From Takakia lepidozioides (lineage: Eukaryota; Streptophyta; Takakiopsida; Takakiales; Takakiaceae): DNA of 60,000 bases. The notes below the pieces were generated by a model that was given only the letters and a program-made list of their open reading frames with translations, did not search any database and was not told where the DNA came from. Where the stretch lies: contig CM060731.1 in the NCBI GenBank assembly GCA_030704615.1, positions 70,414,756 through 70,474,755 of the forward strand, written 5' to 3'. Made by a program: the position numbers and the translations under genes. This document shows positions 58,441-60,000 of the stretch, piece by piece (within the stretch, counting starts at the first letter, position 1; every line of letters starts with the position of its first letter).

Positions 58441-58639
58441 CTCTATTTTTGCACCTCGTGGTTCATGAACTCGTACTGTTCCTTGAGTTACACCGCAGCA
58501 GAATCCACTTGCACAAGTGGTCTTGAGAGTGTTGCCCTGCACATAAATCCCATGCCTCACATGTAGTCCTCCGTTAAGATGATGCTGCTGAAGAGGAACA
58601 AAAGGTGGATCCTCAAGTCTTGGAGCCGCTACCACATGA

Positions 58640-59150
58640 GTTATGGCTAGCTGCTGAAGCTGGTTGGCCATGCCATGGTCAACGTCCTGACCTCCACGTC
58701 CTTGACCATGCTGTGGTTGCCCTCGTCCTACACTTCGTGCCTAATCACCTCGTCCTCTCTGGGCTGTAGCACCTCGCCCCCGGCCACCATTGTTTCCTTG
58801 GTGTTGGCCTGGATGCACCTCATGATGAAGATTGTAGTAATGGCCCATGTCATGACCATACTTGCCACAATGGTTGCATTGCAATTGCGTAGGTTGAGCT
58901 TGTGTCTACCTCTTGTCTTTATCTGGGCAATCATTCTTGACATGGGGTCCTCCACATATTCAACACACCACCCTTGGTTGTTGTTGGCTTGCAAAAGAAG
59001 CTACTGACCTCTACATCTAAGGTCCCTTGTAAGCTCCATGAAATTTGGTGGGGCAACCTTGCCCCCCTCACCACACTGCGGTACAGTGTGCTGCGTTTGT
59101 TGATTGACAGACATACCCTGTTCATGTCCTTGCCAAATCCAATGGTCACT
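58640..59150 (-). pseudogene. Decayed retrotransposon gag with two zinc knuckles
   Basis: On the minus strand a C.ICGGPHVKNDC knuckle (58970-58927, with an in-frame stop) is followed by CNHCGKYGHDMGHYYNLH and a glycine/arginine-rich tail (GNNGGRGRGATAQRGRG, VGRGQPQHGQGRGGQD). This is the nucleocapsid end of an LTR-retrotransposon gag. Stops occur at three or more places. No pol follows. Confidence 0.7.
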
Positions 59151-60000
59151 AGGGTAAGTGCAAGTTACAGTGGCTAAAAAGCGGCAGATGTGCCACTCCA
59201 CGAGAGGGCGGGCCTCGCGCGATCTGCGTCTGTTTCTATTGGTGCAGAAAAAAAAAATTAAAATTTGAAAATCGTTGCGCCAAAGGTATGAGGTTACCCG
59301 GTCATTGAGACTATTTAATAGAGACTTCCAACGTGTCTTCGCTAAGAGGTCATGATCGAGACCTTCCCAGCGTGTCAGTGACTTTCTCTCCCGCTTCTAC
59401 ATACCAATGCAAATGTTAGAACAGATATCCAGTGGTATCACTTTGCAAAATGTAGATGACCTGCAATAGGAATGCGCTATCTGGAGGTAGAGGTAGAGAA
59501 CTATACTGAAAAGAATCTGGAGTTGAGAGATAGTTACAGAGGGGTATTGGCGCAACATTCTCTTCGACCTTTCGGTAGAGTTATGTGAGCAACAATCCAA
59601 CTGTATACTCCCTCATACGTGCTATGGAAGCCTGGCTATTATTGTCGATGTCGCCGCTTCCGCTGTTCCTATTAAGGATTATCTGTATGCCCGCCGCCAA
59701 GATATGAACTTTGTCTTTTCTTCTCTATTAGTAATAAAATATTATAGTACTACTATGTACAATTTCTGGCCACAAGTATGTACGTACGAATGAACGACAC
59801 AACGGTCTTCATTAGCTGCGTACTTCTCTTATGATCTGCTGAACTTCCTGTAGTTGTGGATGGATTGATCAATACTGTCATGATTCCTTGCTACAGTGTT
59901 CGCAGTATCTTACTAGCGATGGAATGAGTTTCTGTTCTCTTGCATCCATGTCTTCATCTTCATTTCTTGAAACGCATAGGTTGATGGTCTCGAGGTTTTT
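59151..60000. other. No gene recognised
   Basis: AT-leaning DNA without a convincing ORF or repeat. Confidence 0.35.

Overview
The window is nuclear DNA from a land plant, most likely a seed-free one (moss, lycophyte or fern grade). The evidence is a class VIII myosin, which is a streptophyte-specific motor, an At5g41620-type coiled-coil gene, an OSB-type organellar DNA-binding gene, a dirigent gene, and many PLS/DYW pentatricopeptide-repeat (PPR) copies at different stages of decay. Genes have many introns, intergenic DNA is AT-rich, and roughly the right-hand half is transposable-element (TE) and repeat sequence. The species cannot be named from the sequence alone.

Layout. (1) 270-8710, minus: a myosin VIII gene from its ATG through most of the motor domain. 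I could place 18 exons with consistent phase; the 3' part lies off the left edge. (2) 10.6-12.2 kb, plus: a few coding-like exons I cannot identify. (3) 13195-17518, minus: a three-exon coiled-coil protein of the At5g41620/USO1-like plant family. (4) 18.8-28.6 kb: a repeat zone with a DYW-PPR pseudogene split by a small pol-less Copia element (22275-23911, target duplication CTTAT/CTCAT), a second PPR relic at 27.9-28.6 kb, and minisatellites. (5) 30.0-35.2 kb, minus: a compact host-gene island holding a long PPR gene with a decayed DYW domain, an OSB gene directly upstream of it, and a one-exon dirigent gene. (6) 36-44.5 kb: SINE-like, MITE-like and composite tandem repeats. (7) 44.5-57.5 kb: two complete-ended, non-autonomous CACTA elements, 44527-49006 (target duplication CAC) and 50599-56682 (target duplication TCT). 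(8) 57.8-60 kb: hairpin repeats and a decayed retrotransposon gag.

The most interesting structure is the CACTA pair. Both have CACTACAACAGAT-type inverted ends and perfect 3-bp target duplications, no visible transposase, and cargo copied from host genes. They share PPR fragments from one lineage and a ~665-bp tandem repeat. The larger element also carries a minus-strand ABCC (MRP-type) transporter exon with its splice acceptor, a LINE reverse-transcriptase scrap, an unrecognised ORF, and a five-unit 195-bp tandem array built from PPR half-motifs that stays open for 437 codons. It sits inside another, unrecognised gene and splits it. This looks like a transduplicating (Pack-CACTA-like) family that has amplified PPR sequence and may have produced a new repeat-protein ORF.

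How the host genes relate: the PPR, OSB and dirigent genes lie on one strand in sequence. PPR and OSB families act on organellar RNA and DNA respectively, so their near-abutting arrangement is worth noting, though it may be chance.
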